A stretch of 64,000 nt of DNA from Triatoma infestans (Eukaryota > Arthropoda > Insecta > Hemiptera > Reduviidae): the NCBI GenBank assembly GCA_011037195.1, contig JAAEAF010014725.1, positions 18,443-82,442 on the forward strand. The letters are read 5' to 3'. The position numbers were made by a program, and so were the translations under genes. Of this stretch, positions 19,950 to 31,143 are shown in pieces (position 1 is the stretch's first letter; each line of letters starts with the position of its first letter). The notes below the pieces were generated by a model, which had not been told where the DNA came from, ran no database searches, and saw nothing but the letters and a program-made list of their open reading frames with translations.

Positions 19950-20650
19950 TTTGACACGATTGGAAAAAGACTTTACAAGAAATTACTGGTGTGGGGTTAG
20001 CCTACTTGCCGTAACCGAGGTGGGTACTCGGAATAAACTGACACTCGCCTGGGTGTCCGGACATGCGGAGTTTCTGGGCAATGAAAGGGGGCGGATGCCC
20101 TAGCGTGGGAGGTTTGCAAGATACCTTTATATGCCCCAAACCCTTCTGCGGCTTGTCCAGGAGCCTTATTCAAACTTCTATCAAAGGTTGGATAGAAGAA
20201 GAACAGCGTCTGCGTTGGTGGAAGAGAACACCTGTCACTTTATCAAGAGACATTTGTCTAAATTTACCAGAGATCACTGAGCCATGCCCGAAGGGATGTA
20301 AGGCTAATTGTGGGTCTACTAACATGGCATTGTAGGTTGAACAGACACGTGCACCATCTACACTTGCTGATATTGCAGTATGCCGATTCTGCAAGGCAGA
20401 GGAAGAAACCCCGGCGCACATCTTTTGTGAGTGCGCCGGCCTGGCGAGAATAAGGTCTCTTCAATTGGGGGATAGGCAATCCCGAAGCTATGAGCTTCAT
20501 AACGGAGCCGCTCTCAGCTTTGCTAGGATTGATTAGGAGGACAAAGCTGGGGGTTGTGCTATAATTTAAGGGGATCCACAATAGACCTCGCTTTCTGGGT
20601 CGCAGTGGAATGAGGCTCTTTTCCCCGTTACTAATCTAATCTAATCTACA
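19950..20650 (+). pseudogene. LINE family A tail: RNase H end and zinc knuckle (left arm)
   Basis: The plus strand shows LAWVSGHAEFLGNERG (the WV-GH...GNE motif of LINE RNase H, about 20030-20090) and a bridging region WIEEEQRLRWW. The knuckle CRFCKAEEETPAHIFCEC follows (about 20380-20435), then LARIRSLQLGDRQSRSYE and an FARID-stop. The 3' UTR ends CTAATCTAATCTAATCTA (20633-20650). Frame breaks occur near 20228, 20270 and 20335. The RNase H places it in the I/LOA-like group of LINEs. Confidence 0.8.
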
Positions 20651-21140
20651 AGAAATTAATATGTATATTTTTTTTTATTATAATTGTTTTTTTAAACATT
20701 GAAAATACAGACAAAGATACAATAATAAGCATACTACTGACATGGCTTTGGCCGTCTGCCAGGAGTGCAGGTATTATAAATATTAACAAAAATCCTAAAT
20801 ATGTTCAAAATTAAAATCTTATTTATACATATAATACTATAATGGGGTACACATAAATATTTATATAAATTTAATCAAACTGCTTTAAAAATTAAAGTTT
20901 TCCACAAGAACGTTCCAATAAAACAAAGCTTCTTTATAAAATTAATTAAATTATACCCAATCACCTCCATTCCACAGCTCTATCATCTGGAAATCTGTCA
21001 AATATTCCTGATTGAAATACTTGAACCTTTTATCTTTAAATATAAGACAACGTCCTAGAAAATGGAACACTTCCTCATTTTCGTCTTTTATTACAAAGAG
21101 TACATAAATAAATTTTATTCTTTATATGAGGCTTATAATT
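20651..21140 (-). pseudogene. LINE family B tail
   Basis: The minus strand shows a degraded knuckle (about 21085-21130), then QEYLTDFQMIELWNG (about 20975-21020) and INFIKKLCFIGTFLWKT (about 20895-20950). A 3' UTR to about 20655 carries an A-rich tail. Its tail abuts the tail of family A in convergent orientation. Confidence 0.6.
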
Positions 21141-21242
21141 TAACTTTAATAAGTCTCCTCTAATTTTTATGAAATTAATATATTTCAATATTAATTATTA
21201 CAATTATTTTTATAAGATAAACTATAATGACTATAGAAAAAA

Positions 21243-21487
21243 ATTTTTTTTTTTTTTTTTTTAATTTAATGCGCGTCAACATCTATAGTCATTGGCACCC
21301 GGAGCCTTCTCAGTACACTGCCGGCCTCCGGACAGTGTTCTCTCGTTACACACAACACTGCCCACCACTGGACAGTGAGCTATAGAGGCTCCTAGAAAGT
21401 AAAAATTCTAAGGGTAGCCCAGCTGGTCTTGAACCAGGGTCCACTGCGTGGGAGTCCAGTACACTAACCACATTGTTATTCCCTTCC
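21243..21487 (-). mobile_element. SINE family S, near full length
   Basis: Read on the minus strand: A-box-like GTGGTTAGTGTACTGG, B-box-like TGGTTCAAGACC, body with CTCACTGTCCAGTGGTGGGC and CCGGAGGCCGGCAGTGTAC, TTGACGCGCATTAAATT, then poly(A) of ~20. This ~245-bp copy is a good reference for the family. It lies in the spacer of the long inverted repeat. Confidence 0.85.
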
Positions 21488-22207
21488 CTAAAATAAGTAA
21501 TATTAAAATTGTTTTCGACAATTAAACGTGTATTACTTACAGAACTGCTTAAATTTTTAGGATTGCCTAAGAGATATTAATGAGTGTAAAAAACAAGAAG
21601 AAATACGTGCGGACAAAAAAATAACGGAAATACTAGAACGAATATTAAATAGTTTAATATTGCATTATCCAAAAAAAAAAAAAAAAAAAAAAAAAAACTT
21701 GCATATATAAAACAATTGTGTAATTATTAACATAAATAAAATATAATTTATATGTATATGAACGTAATTATATATATTATAAAAAAAAAAAAAATGGAGA
21801 TCATAAAAATATTATACTTTGAAAGTTGACGCAACCAGTAACCACATTTACTTGTTTAAATATAGTTTTATAAAACGTGAATATAGTTTAATACTTTGTA
21901 ACTAATGAGAAAAAAAAAACAAAAAGCAACTAACAAATTAGAGTACTTGTTTTAGAAATCAAATATTATATAACATTAGAAACTGTAATCTATAAATCAA
22001 TTGATTGTCAATAATCAGTAATTTAATCGCATTATTAAAAACCGCCAAATTGAATACCATAAAAATTGTAATGCTCGCTAATATATATATACGCAATAAA
22101 CCAAAAAATGAAAGAAACGCTGCAAGCACAAAATCTTGATATAGCATCAAAGGGGGCGAGGGGCGAGCCTCATTCCACTGCGATCTACAAAGCGAAGTCT
22201 ATTTCAA
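21488..22207. other. Spacer of the inverted repeat, AT-rich
   Basis: Contains poly(A) runs at 21670-21696 and 21781-21794 and no gene. At 22160-22200 a short piece of LINE A 3' UTR (CCTCATTCCACTGCGATCTA) is repeated, also found at 22610-22630. Confidence 0.5.
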
Positions 22208-22575
22208 ATTTGAATCAGGAATATTTGACAGATTTCAGATGATAGAGCTGTGGAATGGAGGTGATTGGTATAATTTAATTAATTTTATAAAGAAGCTTTG
22301 TTTTATTGGAACGTTCTTGTGGAAAACTTTAATTTTTAAAGCAGTTTGATTAAATTTATATAAATATTTATGTGTACCCCATTATAGTATTATATGTATA
22401 AATAAGATTTTAATTTTGAACATATTTAGGATTTTTGTTAATATTTATAATACCTGCACTCCTGGCAGACGGCCAAAGCCATGTCAGTAGTATGCTTATT
22501 ATTGTATCTTTGTCTGTATTTTCAATGTTTAAAAAAACAATTATAATAAAAAAAAATATACATATTAATTTCTTG
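22208..22575 (+). pseudogene. LINE family B tail, right arm
   Basis: Inverted duplicate of 20651-21018. It carries the same ELWNG and INFIKKLCFIGTFLWKT coding scraps on the plus strand and the same 3' UTR. Confidence 0.6.
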
Positions 22576-23293
22576 TAGATTAGATTAGATTAGTAACGGG
22601 GAAAAGAGCCTCATTCCACTGCGACCTAGAAAGCGAGGTCTATTGTGGATCCCCTTAAATTATAGCACAACCCCCAGCTTTGTCCTCCTAATCAATCCTA
22701 GCAAAGCTGAGAGCGGCTCCGTTATGAAGCTCATAGCTTCGGGATTGCCTATCCCCCAATTGAAGAGACCTTATTCTCGCCAGGCCGGCGCACTCACAAA
22801 AGATGTGCGCCGGGGTTTCTTCCTCTGCCTTGCAGAATCGGCATACCGCAATATCAGCAAGTTGTAGATGGTGCATGTGTCTGTTCAGCCTTCAATGCCA
22901 TGTTAGTAGACCCACAATTAGCCTTATATCCCTTCGGGTATGGCTCAGTAGATCTCTTGTAAATTTAGGCAAATGTCTCTTGATAAAGAGCTTTGCCTGC
23001 CTCTGTCCTGGTGTTCTCTCCCATCAACGCAGACGCTGTTCTTCTTCTATCCAACCTTTGATAGAAGTTTGAATAAGGCTCCTGGACAAACCGCAGAAGA
23101 GTTCGGGGCCTATAAAGGTATTCTGCGAACCCTCCCACGCTACGGCATCCGCCCCCTTTCATTGCCCAGAAACCCCGCATGTCCCGACACCCAAGCGAAT
23201 ATCAGTTTATTCCGAGTACCCATCTCGGTTAGGGCAAGTAGGCTATCCCACACCAGTAATTTCTTATAAAGTCTTTCAATCGTGTCAAAATTA
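22576..23293 (-). pseudogene. LINE family A tail, right arm, open over the knuckle
   Basis: The minus strand retains an open frame at 22688-22876 covering LQLADIAVCRFCKAEEETPA, HIFCEC and LGDRQSRSYELHNGAALS to the stop. Upstream it shows MRGFWAMKGGGCRSV-type RNase H remnants in another frame and the YSNFYQRLDRRRTASAL bridge (22965-23180). It is better preserved than the left arm. Confidence 0.8.
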
Positions 23294-23796
23294 CAAAGTT
23301 ACAAAGGACTTGAATAATTGAGAAACAACTATTACTTTATTTGGTCTTATTTGTAAAATAATGTGTGAAACACTCACACAACATTCTCTTACAGCAATTT
23401 ATATAGTTTTACGATTTTTATGAGTATTACGATTAAATTTGAGTTTTCCCTAGAAATGCGTGCTCTGAGTACGAAAAAAGTGTTTTAAGCGATTGGTTTG
23501 TATGTTTATGGGGGGGGTGTGTGAAACAAAGTACCACAAAAATGAAAAATGTTATTAAAGTTTTGTAACCAAAGCTGATCAGCGTACTCGCTGATCGAGG
23601 AAATCTTCCCCTTCGACACGAAGGTGAATAAACATGCGTGTACACTGCTTATTCCAGTAGTGACGTAAAATTACTAATATATCGTAGGACACAATTATGT
23701 TTTTTTTTTTTATAAAGATCACAATAGCACTGACTATTTGAAAGGGAGACCATAATATGTATAGAAACAGTCTACAGAATCTAAAAAAAAAAAAAA

Positions 23797-24713
23797 TCTG
23801 GTGTGAAACACTCACACAACTTTCTCTGTCTCCAGTTTTCAAAATTTATAATTGACAAATTTTATAGTTAGTGGTACCACATTTAATGAAATTCGTCTAA
23901 AACTGAAAAAAACTATTCAGTATAAGCGCACTTCCGGTTTACAAATTTTCTTGAAATTCGGAGATTTTGGACTTGTATTTATTTCTAATTATTTTTTGTT
24001 TGGATAGTAGAATTGTATAATCAACACTTTAGAAAAAGTGTATAAATAGCAATTAAGAAAAAAACATAACCCCACCCTTCCTCCAAAAGCCCCCTTAAAT
24101 GACATTATCAGGAGAAAGTTGTAGCTCTTTATATTATGTATGGTACACATTTCTACTTTAAAGAAAATCGTTCGAGCCGTTTAATACTACGAAGAAAATT
24201 GAAAAAAACATTTCAGTAAAAAACGCACTTCCTGTCATTCAAACTCGGAATTTCAACAACACATACAATTCTAATTAATATTATTATTTAGATGACAGAA
24301 TTGTTTAATAAACTGAAATAGCACTTTAGAGGAAAACCTAACCCTACCCCTCCGACCAAAACTGTCCTTAAATGAATATTCCCGGAGAAATGTTTCGAAT
24401 AAAAGTTGTAATTTCCAAAAAAAAAGCCAACAAAAAAAAACTATTAAACTAGTACTTTCCGGTAATTTTGACAATGACCCACTGTCGGATCCCATGGTGA
24501 TACCTAAATGGAATACCAAGTTTGAACTTTATAGGATTATTCGTTTTTGAGCTATGCTGTTCACATACATACACACACACACACAGAGATCATTTTCTAG
24601 AAACCACTTTTTTGGACTCAGGGGGGCCCCAAAACGGATATTTCCGGTGAAAACTCGATGTCGAAAATTTAGCACGATTAGAATACTTCCTCTTACTAAG
24701 AATAAGAGAAAGT
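23797..24713 (-). mobile_element. CTTACTCC element, full copy
   Basis: Begins TCTGGTGTGAAACACTCACA and ends TCTTACTAAGAATAAGAGAAAGT. Two internal modules (about 23930-24190 and 24225-24440) and a (CA)n tract at 24570-24586. Non-coding. A loose family fragment also occurs at 23360-23400. Confidence 0.8.
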
Positions 24714-24802
24714 AATTAATACAATATCGTGTTTGTAAACATCAGACGTATGTGGATGGATTTTAAAGTGCATGGAACGTCTTTAGTTAGAAAAACTGTA
24801 TT

Positions 24803-25795
24803 ACTTTCTGTTACTCCTAGTAAGAGGAGATATTGTGATCGGGTCAAATTTTCGTTTCGAGTTTTCACCGGAAATATCCGTTTGTGGTCCCCTGAGTCTA
24901 AAAAAGTGGTTTTTAGAAAATCGTGTGAGTGTATATGTATATATGTGAATAGCATAGATTAAAAACGAAAAACCGTAGAAAGTTGAAACTTAATATTCCG
25001 TTTAGGTACTTACCATGGGATCTGACAGTACGTTATCTGTCAAAATTTCTCAGCCGGAGATACGACTTTACTATTATTATTATAATTTATTTTACTTTTC
25101 TACGATTTCCTCAAAAATGGCTCCAACGATTTTCTTGAAACTTGGTACATCAACTACAACTTTTACTTGAAACATTTCTCCGGGAAAATCCATTTAAGGG
25201 TACTTTTGGGGGAGAGGTAAAGATTATGGCTCTCCCTAAGGCGTAGTTCAGTTCATTACAGAATTCTGAAATCTAAATAATATTAATTAGAATTAAATAT
25301 GTTTGTTGCTGAAATTCCGAGTTTGAAGACGATCGGATAAGTGGGGAAGTACGTTTTTACTAGGAAGCATTTCTTACTTTTCTACTATTTTCTCTAAAAC
25401 GACTCAAACCAATTTTCTTTAAACTAGGAATATGAAATACTTATATAAAAAGCTACAACTTTTATTTGTAACATTTCTTGTGATCTTAAAGTCATTTTAT
25501 GGGGTTTCTGGGAGAGAGGTGGGGGTTATGCTTTTCTCTAAAGTAGTCTACCATCCAAACAAAACAAAACAAAATTAATTAGAAATAAGTATATTGCCAA
25601 AATTCGGTGTTTTAAGATAATTAGTAAACCGGAAATGCGTTTTTACTGGAGCGTTTTTTTTAAATTTTTTGCGATTTTTCTCCATAAAAACACCGACAAA
25701 TTTCATTAAATTTGGAATACTAACTGTAAAAACTTTGTCCATCATATTTTTGAAAAATGGACTAAGAGAAAGCTGTGTGAGTGTATCACAACAGA
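24803..25795 (+). mobile_element. CTTACTCC element, full copy, opposite orientation
   Basis: Begins ACTTTCTGTTACTCCTAGTA and ends TGAGTGTATCACAACAGA. It lies head to head with the copy at 23797-24713, separated by ~90 bp. Its internal modules are more diverged. The Tc1-like transposon abuts its right end. Confidence 0.78.
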
Positions 25796-25801
25796 TTTAT
25801 A

Positions 25802-27370
25802 TATAAACTGCTGGACAAAAGTATTACATAAAATTTCAAAATGATGTAATTTGAAGTTACAGTCTATTACTGTATTTTTTTTTTTTTTTATACAATCGTT
25901 GTAAATGAACTCTGAACCAAAGAGAAATAAGAGACTGAGCCATTTGTTTATGTCTTTAAATGACTAATTCTCTGAACTCTTGAAAATACAATAATAATTC
26001 CAGTTCTTTACTTTCACTGCTTGTGGTAATTTCTCTCTCCTACACATTTTTGTTTAGTTTTTTTCTGATCAGTGCTTTTTATTTTTCGCTTTTTGTTCTT
26101 AATATGCATCTTCATGCATCTAATTATTCGATAGAAATTGCAGTACGTGTGATGACATTACATGAGGAATGGCTAAATCAAGTAACAGTTGCTCAGAAAC
26201 TACGAATGAGCCAATCCACTGTCTAAAGAATTTTAGCACGCCATAGGGAGATTGGTGGCTATTCCCGACGGCAAGTTACGGGCCGCCCTAGAAGTACAAC
26301 CAGGACAGATGAGAGATTTATTCAGCTGAACATGTTTGTCACTAGCAATCAATTACGCCACTTAATCGCAGATGTCCATAATGTCCATATTTCAAGTCAG
26401 AAGAAGGTTAAATGAAGCAAACCAGGATACCCACTATTGGCCCTCTTCTCACCAGAGCACATAGAGTTGCCAGACTGCAATATTCACGAGAACATGTCAA
26501 TTGGACGACAGAGGATTGGAGACGTGTTTTATTCACAGATCAGCCGAGATTCACCCTACATTCTCCAGATGGAAGGATGAGTGGTTGGAGGCGTCAAGGT
26601 GAGAGATATGTCGAGGCTAACATTTCTCCAAGAGTGGCTTTTGGTGGAGGCGGTGTTATGATTTGGAGAGGCATAAGTTTTTGACGGACGTACAGACTTA
26701 CATATCGTGGAAAATGGGACGCTAAATGCCCGGAAGTACCTTGAAGAGGTTGTTCAGCGATATGTTACGCCAATTTCTGAAAGAGTCGGCGATGATTTTC
26801 TATTAATGCAGGACAATGCCAGATGTCACACTGCTCGAGTTGTCCTTGAGTATGAACAGGATGTTGGGATTCTACGTATGGTTTCTCCACCGAGAAGTCC
26901 AGACCTAAATCCAATATAATACCTTTGGGACAAAATTGGAAGGCGGCTCAGACCTGATTCCCCTTAGCACTCTCAGGGAGCTATGTACAGCAGTTATTGA
27001 AGAATGGAATGAGATTTCTCAAGAGGTTATCCAAAATCTAATCTCTTCAATGCCAAGGAGGCTTGCTGCAGTTTTCCGAGCATGAGGAGGTATCAGGAAA
27101 TACGGTTAAAAAAAAAAAAAAAATGAAGAAGTGATAATAAATAAGAACCATATTAATTTTCAATTTTACAGATTTTTTTTTTTTTTTGAGCTTTATGTTT
27201 TATTCTGTGTAATAAACCCAGGTTTTTCTTAAATTTTTGGTAGTTGTTCTTTTTTCCTTTGGATTAGAATTCAACAACATGAATCCAAAAAAAAAAAATA
27301 CGAAAATACCTTTCAACTTCAAATTATAATATTTGAAATTTTATGCAATACTTTTGTCCAGCAGTTTATA
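25802..27370 (+). mobile_element. Tc1-like transposon with ~55-bp terminal inverted repeats
   Basis: The left end TATAAACTGCTGGACAAAAG and the right end in reverse complement are matching, and similarity continues through ATAAAATTTCAAA and TTTGAAGTT. TA dinucleotides at the tips fit Tc1 target-site choice. The plus-strand transposase is broken. Confidence 0.88.
26110..27085 (+). pseudogene. Tc1-like transposase, broken
   Basis: N-terminal helix-turn-helix regions EIAVRVMTLHEEWLNQVTVA (26135-26195) and YSRRQVTGRPRSTTRTDERF (about 26262-26321) are followed by [20 protein letters not shown] with the first catalytic Asp (about 26495-26555). [13 protein letters not shown] follows, then DNARCHTA with the second Asp (about 26812-26835) and SPDLNPI-stop-YLWD. 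The stop (TAA at 26917-26919) replaces the third catalytic Glu codon. Frameshifts lie near 26410 and 26690. The family mobilises DNA by cut and paste at TA. Confidence 0.88.
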
Positions 27371-27840
27371 TCTGGGTAGACTTTGATGTAGATTTAGTGA
27401 ATAGATTGTTTCATATCTTTCCCTAGGATTCATTAGAATAGATCAGGGGGAATCGTAGTGGGCGCTACGAACGATTCAGGAGGGAATAGTAACCTTAGGT
27501 GAAAATGGGTGGGCGTTGAATAAATACAGGATTCGGTAAATGATAAAAAGTAAGTGGAGAATATAAACAAAAATTGAAAAAAAACCTTTCGTATGTGTCA
27601 CCTATTGTGTAACACAGAAATGTGTACTTGTAAATGTAAACATTAATTTGCTATTTTTCTTGTGGGTGCCCCCCTTGGCCGCTTCACTTATCTTGCAAAC
27701 CAGATAATTAGTGGATAATAGTTAGGTAACATAGTAGTCTATTAGGTATATTTGTAATTTAGTTTTAATAAGCTGGAGTGTAGAATTAAGATAGAATTAG
27801 TTAATTATTGATACTTTAGGCTTTTGACATAATAGAGTTA
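27371..27840. other. Spacer
   Basis: No recognised gene or repeat; ends in the TTA target site of the next element. Confidence 0.45.
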
Positions 27841-28768
27841 AGCATGTCTTCCACTGCAAAAGGGTAATGAGCATGAAATAGCTGAGCGAAACGGAGTAAA
27901 ATAGTTTTGACCTTCCACTAAAAAGAGTTTTACACAAAAGAGGTATTTGCCTTCCATTGTCAGCGGATTCGGAAACCTGGTAGCGGATTGAGCTAAGCGG
28001 GAAATGAGATGGAAGGGGTTGATCCTTCCATTATCAGCGGACTGAATGGTCAGCGTTCATCATAGCCAGTTGGATCGAGCAAGTCGTGCAGCAAGTTTTC
28101 TTTTCTTTTTCGTTTCTAGTAATAATGCCAGACGATTCCAGTGATGATGACTATATAAATACGATAAGTAAATGCTTGCTACTCTATAGTTATAAGAAAA
28201 AGAAGAGTAACAAGCCAAGATTTTGGATGAGCTACCACATTAGAGAGAGACCTGTCAAAGGCGATTTACTACGGATATTCTACGATTTACAAGATGATAA
28301 TCTCTGTCGCTGGTATTTCATAAACAAGGGTATTGTCGCACTGTTTCAATAAAAAGCTCCATTTTATTCAAATACACTACGATACTGCAGTCACAGAACA
28401 TGTTCAAGAATGAAAAAGATATTCGCAGTGGAAGGCGCGCATAAGTAGGGAGGGAGGTAGGGAAGGGCTAGCGGACACCGTTCAAAACTAGCATTGCACA
28501 GCGTGACACAACGGCTCCTTTTTCCTCGCTCAGTCCGCTCCGCTGACTCATCTATTGGTGGAAGCACTTCTATGAGATTTGGCGTTGCGAGTCGAACGGA
28601 GTCCGTCCCCAATCCGCTCAACCCTGCGACCAATTTTGTAACTCTTTATACTCGTTCAGTCCGCTCCGCTCACTCTTTTCATAGTGGAAGCACTTACATG
28701 AAGATAAACCTTTGCGAGTTGAACGGAGATCGAACGGAGCCCGCTTTGCTCGCAGTGGAAGGCGCCCT
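27841..28768. mobile_element. PIF/Harbinger-like element
   Basis: The left end AGCATGTCTTCCACTGC and the right end (reverse complement) AGGGCGCCTTCCACTGC match at 13 of 17 positions. The element is flanked by TTA on both sides (27838-27840 and 28769-28771), the 3-bp target duplication of PIF/Harbinger. Internal subterminal repeats of TTCCACT/AGTGGAAG and two copies of CAGTCCGCTCCGCT (about 28531 and 28649) are present. Only an N-terminal transposase-like ORF remains. Confidence 0.7.
28124..28352 (+). pseudogene. Harbinger-type transposase N-terminal fragment (tentative)
   Basis: A short open frame starting MPDDSSDDDYINTISKC continues NKPRFWMSYHIRERPVKGD and LLRIFYDLQDDNLCRWYF. The R-F-W...L-x2-L/I...D block resembles the start of HARBI1-like nucleases. 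No catalytic DDE residues are present. Identification leans on the element's ends and context. Confidence 0.4.
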
Positions 28769-29039
28769 TTAGACATAGAGAAATAGCAGACAAGTAGGGG
28801 GTTAGAAATAGTTTAGCCGATTATATAGGTTAGGGATAGGATAGAATAGGGATAGAAGTTTTGCGGGATAAAGGGAGACGAATGTGGTTGATGAACAGGA
28901 AGAGGTGAGGAAGATAATTGGTTAACCAATTATCTTCAAATCTGGAATTCTATCAATGCTTCTAATTTAGATTAAAATTATATAGGTTGTAAAACCATAC
29001 ATTAAATTGAATGATACTGTTCTTCCCAATACGAAACCT

Positions 29040-29372
29040 CCTAAAAATCCAATTTTTCTGGCAAAATATTTCCAATAAAAGTGATTGGTTTTTATGTATG
29101 TAGATGGAATAAGAATTTAGCAAAATCGTTAGTCCTTTTACGAGTAACTCGCGAGCAAAAAAAATTGCACTTCCGGTTGCTAGATTTTGCTCGAAATCTT
29201 CGTGTCTGTGGTAGTTAGTAGTATCTAAACGGAATGAATATCTTGTTTGATTTAACTGTGATTTTTTGTTTGTTTATGAAATAAGTATTTCCGGTGAAAA
29301 CTTGGGCGGATTTCGAAAATTTGATACGATCATAATACTTCGTCTTATCAGGGACTAGGAGTAAGAAAAAGT
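29040..29372 (-). repeat. CTTACTCC element, decayed fragment
   Basis: Contains AAAATATTTCCAATAAAAGT, GCACTTCCGGTTGCTAG, ATTTCCGGTGAAAACTTGG and AATACTTCGTCTTATCAGG then GGAGTAAGAAAAAGTAA at the right end. Confidence 0.6.
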
Positions 29373-29381
29373 AAAAATATT

Positions 29382-29680
29382 CCATCTGGAATTTTATCCG
29401 TCGTAGCATGCATATTTATTTTGTTTCTGAAAGGATTTCGGATTTTCATCCATCGTCAGAATAAATCTATCAATATCATGCAGAGAGTTCACTTCAAACG
29501 CAATGTTTTTGTTTCACTCGCTATTTGTGGTTTGTAGGTGCTGAAGGTTATAAACCGGGGGTCGAGTGAAACGAAAACATATAGATTTACTCGATGAAAA
29601 TCCGAAACCGGTCAGGAACAAAATAAATATGCATGCTACGACGGATAAAATGCCAGATATTATCCACAGCATTGCGGATC
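29382..29680. repeat. Foldback of hammerhead-family terminal repeats
   Basis: The left arm ATCCGTCGTAGCATGCATAT...GGATTTTCATC (29395-29446) pairs with the right arm GATGAAAATCCG...ATGCATGCTACGACGGAT (29594-29646). An inner hairpin GTTTCACTCG/CGAGTGAAAC sits between them. It is related to the arms at 7960-8105 and 9520-9720. The hammerhead core is damaged in both arms. Confidence 0.6.
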
Positions 29681-29879
29681 CATTCACATATTCATATAAT
29701 CCACGCTGGTCCAACTTAGTAAGGCTCGGATCAGTGTTTTGTATAGAAGCGATTTTATCCCCCCATAAACACTTTTATATTCAGATTAAAAAATAGAAAA
29801 ATTATTTGCACCAATATGAGGGTATATCTGTGCAACTAGAACTGCACATACTCAACACTCTTAAGTTTTCTTTTGGAAG

Positions 29880-30652
29880 TATAATGACATAGCAATGTCA
29901 AAGTGGTTCCAGCCAGTCGCTATCCTCACAAAGGATGGCAGGAAGAAAGGATAATTTATAACTAGTGGCCCAGCCGGCCCCTGTCTTCAAGACAAGGGTC
30001 GCGGCCAAACAATAACTTTGACCTTTTTAATACAAGGGTCAATACATTACATCAAAGACAAGCACCGATAAAGCTGGCCACTGACCTAAATGACATTGGT
30101 CGCCGACCTAGCCAAGGTCGCATGCTACGAGAGATGTCTTAGTATGAGTACTTACTTACACACTTGACAGTGTGTGAATAAGACTAATATAAACTTCGCT
30201 TCACTGGAGGAAGGGATCATTCAATTTTACACGAGTATCATTACAACATCATTTTTACAGCAGCAGTTATACTTGAGTTCCGAGCGCGTCCCTATACAAG
30301 GTTTATCTTATAATTATTTTCATAGTTGTGCATATTAGTTTATTTATTATAATCATTTTAAATTATTTGTTATTTAACTCTTAAAATTATTTATTTACTT
30401 TTATCAAATCATATTAATTGTAGTTACCATTAGGCTCATTCAAATTATTGTTAAAATATATTCTATTTTTATAAATTCAGTGTTAGTAATTCAAGCAATA
30501 ACTCTCTAATCTATCTTCCGCCTAATAAATCCCTCTTCAAGACTACCTCAGGAATCACGACAATTGATTCCACTATATCTGGCCACTAGTTATAAATTAT
30601 TTTTTCCTTTTGTTATATTTTGTAAAGGCTTTGACATTGCTATGTCATTACA
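29880..30652 (+). mobile_element. LTR-1 copy with inverted duplicate of its own 5' end
   Basis: 29880-30577 is an LTR-1 copy. It is followed at 30579-30652 by an inverted copy of the first ~70 bp of the LTR, so the unit ends in 19-bp perfect inverted repeats (TGACATAGCAATGTCAAAG). The whole unit, not just the LTR, is flanked by the 4-bp duplication GAAG (29876-29879 and 30653-30656). Confidence 0.85.
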
Positions 30653-30705
30653 GAAGCAATCATGCACCCGCCTATCATTTTAAAAATCTGTTGCATTTAG
30701 CTCAT

Positions 30706-31143
30706 TGTAACGGCCAGAAAGAGAACACAGGCCCCCGACCGAGAGAAAACAAGTACTCTCTGGTACTCTCTCACTTAAGCAGGCTAGAGTGGGAGAACCT
30801 GTATATAAGCCGGTGAGATCATCATATTTATCTATCTATCTATTCAACCATACATCGCATCGTGTCATATCTCTACTCTCACCTTTTATTCTATAAAATC
30901 ATTACAAGTTCCAGAGCAGTTAGTGTAAGCTTATAGCTATATTATAACAGTGTCTTCATATCTTGTCTAATTAATCAATCCCAATTTCTCTCCTCATCAA
31001 CTTCATTATAATCATCCATCTTTAAAAAAGAAATTGATTACAAAATAACTAATCGCATTAAATTAAAAATATTGCATATGAAGTTTTAGCCGGATATAAA
31101 ACAAATTAATAGCAGCATACAAGGTTCATCATTTTCAGAAATT
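30706..31143 (+). mobile_element. LTR-like repeat, family LTR-3
   Basis: Starts TGTAACGGCCAGAAAGAG, contains CTGTATATAAGCC (TATA-like) and CAGAGCAGTTAGTGTAAGC, and shares sequence with 18056-18468 through GCAGCATACAAGGTTCATC. The 3' limit is unclear. Confidence 0.6.

Larger units (their letters stand above)
19950..23293. repeat. Long inverted repeat, ~1.07-kb arms, ~1.19-kb spacer
   Basis: The left arm (19950-21018) is repeated in inverted orientation at 22208-23293. The inner ~640 bp (20380-21018) differ by only a few bases from the partner. The outer ~430 bp differ much more, including a short deletion in the left arm near 20228-20242. Each arm contains the junction between the tails of LINE family A and LINE family B. 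Confidence 0.88.

Noticed and set aside
27841..28768. GC-rich region as a CpG island promoter
   Set aside because: The element has TTA duplications and inverted ends, so the GC-rich motifs are better explained as Harbinger subterminal repeats.
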